Source: Pseudomonas quebecensis (GTDB taxonomy: Bacteria; Pseudomonadota; Gammaproteobacteria; Pseudomonadales; Pseudomonadaceae). Taken from it: a stretch of DNA of 64,000 nt. The notes under the pieces are model-generated. The model did no database searches. It saw only the letters and a program-made list of their open reading frames with translations, and was not told where the DNA came from. Position 1 is the stretch's first letter, and every line of letters begins with the position of its first letter. The stretch lies in NCBI RefSeq assembly GCF_026410085.1, contig NZ_CP112866.1:1736001-1800000 (forward strand), written 5' to 3'. A program made the position numbers and the translations under genes. Below are positions 62,453 through 64,000 of the stretch, in pieces.

Positions 62453-63717
62453 GCCCTGTCTCCCTGCGCCGCATTGACCATGGCGCGCAGCAACACCGCG
62501 CAACCGGCCGCCAGGTCGTTCGGGGCGGCGTTTTCGATTTCGTTGTGGCTGATGCCGCCTTCGCACGGCACGAAGATCATCCCGGCCGGGCCCAGTTCGG
62601 CGACGAAAATCGCGTCGTGCCCGGCGCCGCTGACAATATCCATATGGCTCAAACCCAACGCCTGGGCTGCCTCGCGCACGGCATTGACGCAGGCCAGGTC
62701 GAAGTCCAACGGTGGAAAATCGGCGGTGGGCGTCAGCTCAACCATCAACCCGTGCCGGGCGGCCGTGGCGTCGATTACGCGGCGCACTTCCTCGACCATG
62801 GCCTGCAATTTGTCGGCATGCAGGTGGCGCAGGTCGAGGGTCATGTGCACCTGGCCGGGAATCACATTGCGTGAACCCGGATGCAGGCTCAGGCAACCGA
62901 CCGTGCCGCAGGCGTGAGGCTGGTGCTGATGGGCGATACGGTTGACCGCGCTGACCACCTCGGCGGCGCCCACCAGGGCGTCCTTGCGCAGGTGCATCGG
63001 GGTCGGCCCGGCGTGGGCCTCGACGCCGGTGAGGGTCAGGTCGAACCACTTCTGGCCCAGGCAACCCATCACCACGCCAATGGTGGTGGCCTGATCTTCC
63101 AGCACCGGGCCTTGTTCGATATGCGCTTCGAAATACGCGCCGACCGGGTGGCCCGATACCGCGCGCGCGCCGGCGTAGCCGATGCGCTGCAATTCGGCGC
63201 CCACCGACAGGCCCTGGTCGTCGCGTTTGTCGAGGGTGTCCTGCAAGTCGAACTTACCGGCAAATACCCCGGAACCCATCATGCACGGCGGGAAGCGCGA
63301 GCCTTCTTCATTGGTCCACACCACCACTTCGATCGGCGCCTGGGTTTCGATGTTCAAATCATTGAGGGTGCGGACCACTTCCAGGCCCGCCATCACTCCG
63401 TAGCAGCCATCGAACTTGCCGCCGGTGGGTTGGGTGTCGATGTGACTGCCGGTCATCACCGGCGGCAGCTCCGGATTGCGACCGGGGCGGCGCGCGAAGA
63501 TGTTGCCGATAGCGTCGACGGTCACGCTGCACCCGGCGTCTTCGCACCACTGTACAAACAGGTCGCGGGCCTGGCGGTCGAGGTCGGTCAGGGCCAGGCG
63601 ACACACGCCGCCTTTGGCGGTGGCACCGAGGCGGGCCAGGTCCATCAGCGACTGCCACAAGCGGTCGCGGTTGATCAGCGGGGCATTGCTCTGAAGCGGT
63701 TGTGCAAAGCTGTTCAT
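62449..63717 (-). CDS. M20-family Zn hydrolase (carbamoyl-amino-acid/allantoate type)
   Basis: 422 residues from MNSFAQPLQS, GGAGAG 7 bases upstream. The metal ligands are visible: H92 (GSHIDTQPTGG), D103 (KFDGCYG), E137-138 (TNEEGSRF), H199 (EAHIEQGP) and a C-terminal His (GISHNEIE). The EEGSRF and HIEQGP motifs are typical of allantoate amidohydrolases and N-carbamoyl-L-amino-acid hydrolases. It is 13 bases after the ABC gene and overlaps the amidase start. Confidence 0.93.
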   Translation of the reverse strand: MNSFAQPLQSNAPLINRDRLWQSLMDLARLGATAKGGVCRLALTDLDRQARDLFVQWCEDAGCSVTVDAIGNIFARRPGRNPELPPVMTGSHIDTQPTGGKFDGCYGVMAGLEVVRTLNDLNIETQAPIEVVVWTNEEGSRFPPCMMGSGVFAGKFDLQDTLDKRDDQGLSVGAELQRIGYAGARAVSGHPVGAYFEAHIEQGPVLEDQATTIGVVMGCLGQKWFDLTLTGVEAHAGPTPMHLRKDALVGAAEVVSAVNRIAHQHQPHACGTVGCLSLHPGSRNVIPGQVHMTLDLRHLHADKLQAMVEEVRRVIDATAARHGLMVELTPTADFPPLDFDLACVNAVREAAQALGLSHMDIVSGAGHDAIFVAELGPAGMIFVPCEGGISHNEIENAAPNDLAAGCAVLLRAMVNAAQGDRA

Positions 63718-63730
63718 GGGCACTCTCCGG

Positions 63731-64000
63731 TCAGGCGCTCAGGGCCAGGTATCGGTTTTTAATGCTCGGGTCGGCGCGGAAGGCTTCGGCGCTGCCCTCA
63801 TAGACCACGCGGCCCTGTTCGAGCACGTAATGGCGGTCGGCGAGCTTGTCGCAGACCATCAGGTTCTGTTCCACCAGCAACACCGGCAGGCCGTCGTCCT
63901 TGACCTTGCGCAGGATCTTCACCAGCTCGTCGACGATCACCGGGGCCAGGCCTTCGGTGGGTTCGTCGAGGATCAGCAGCTTGGGGTCGTTGAGCAGAGC
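63731..64000 (-). CDS. LivF-type ABC ATP-binding protein, 3' end only
   Basis: The last 89 codons are present; the 5' part lies beyond the window. Walker B LLILDEPTEGLAP, the D-loop and switch region LPVLLVEQNLMVCDKLAD, then YVLEQGRVVYEGSAEAF are those of LivF/UrtE ATPases of branched-chain amino-acid, urea or amide importers. It shares a strand with the hydrolase 13 bases downstream, so substrate import and breakdown are probably in one operon. Confidence 0.93.
   Translation of the reverse strand, partial: ALLNDPKLLILDEPTEGLAPVIVDELVKILRKVKDDGLPVLLVEQNLMVCDKLADRHYVLEQGRVVYEGSAEAFRADPSIKNRYLALSA

Overview
This window is chromosomal DNA from a fluorescent-group Pseudomonas. The evidence is the high-GC coding sequence, the gene order thrS-infC-rpmI-rplT-pheS-pheT-ihfA-merR-tRNA-Pro, the Hxc-like type II secretion operon, the unlinked arnT, REP-like inverted repeats and a DUF6124-type protein. 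All assignments come from reading the sequence and family knowledge; no database search was run.

Layout. (1) 1-8,490 is conserved core: the 5' end of a cold-shock gene, a small secreted protein, then the translation operon thrS to pheT, ihfA, a MerR regulator and tRNA-Pro(GGG). (2) 8,490 to about 15,180 is an accessory island beside the tRNA. It holds a tyrosine integrase, an AlpA-like excisionase candidate, coupled small genes, a DUF6978-like/DUF1828-like gene pair, a RelBE-type toxin-antitoxin module, an orphan HigA-like antitoxin, a phage-type repressor and a frameshifted Cro. No phage structural genes remain and no attR was found. (3) 15,212-20,013 is a GntR regulator with an amino-acid-type ABC importer and a gamma-glutamyltransferase-family enzyme. 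(4) 20,134-26,178 holds a TonB-dependent receptor with an STN domain, a TetR regulator and a large secreted GH3 glycosidase. (5) 27,004-36,866 is an 11-gene type II secretion operon (E-F-G-H-I-J-K-L-M-C/N-D) with a probably lipidated secretin, as in the Hxc system. (6) 37,000-42,253 holds a decayed gene, a DUF6124-like gene, a REP pair and a type VI secretion locus: hcp divergent from three coupled genes that look like effector and immunity genes. (7) 42,435-48,063 holds an aldo/keto reductase, a glutathione transferase, two overlapping LysR genes, an FMN-type split-barrel protein and a LuxR regulator. (8) 48,453-52,465 is an envelope-modification group: arnT, an ArnT paralogue and an Ais-like histidine phosphatase. 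(9) 52,745-58,423 holds a LolCDE/MacB-like ABC exporter with an AttH/CrtC-like lipoprotein, then a second effector/immunity-like pair. (10) 58,570-64,000 holds a secreted PPC-domain protein, a LysR regulator and an amidase/M20 hydrolase/LivF-type ABC operon that runs off the window.

Main leads: a hairpin just upstream of thrS that copies a tRNA-Thr(GGU) anticodon arm; one 11-bp operator word at two island sites, which may put the DUF pair under the phage repressor; a 21-bp element shared by the arnT and Ais-like promoters; and two toxin/immunity-like loci whose base composition changes inside a gene.
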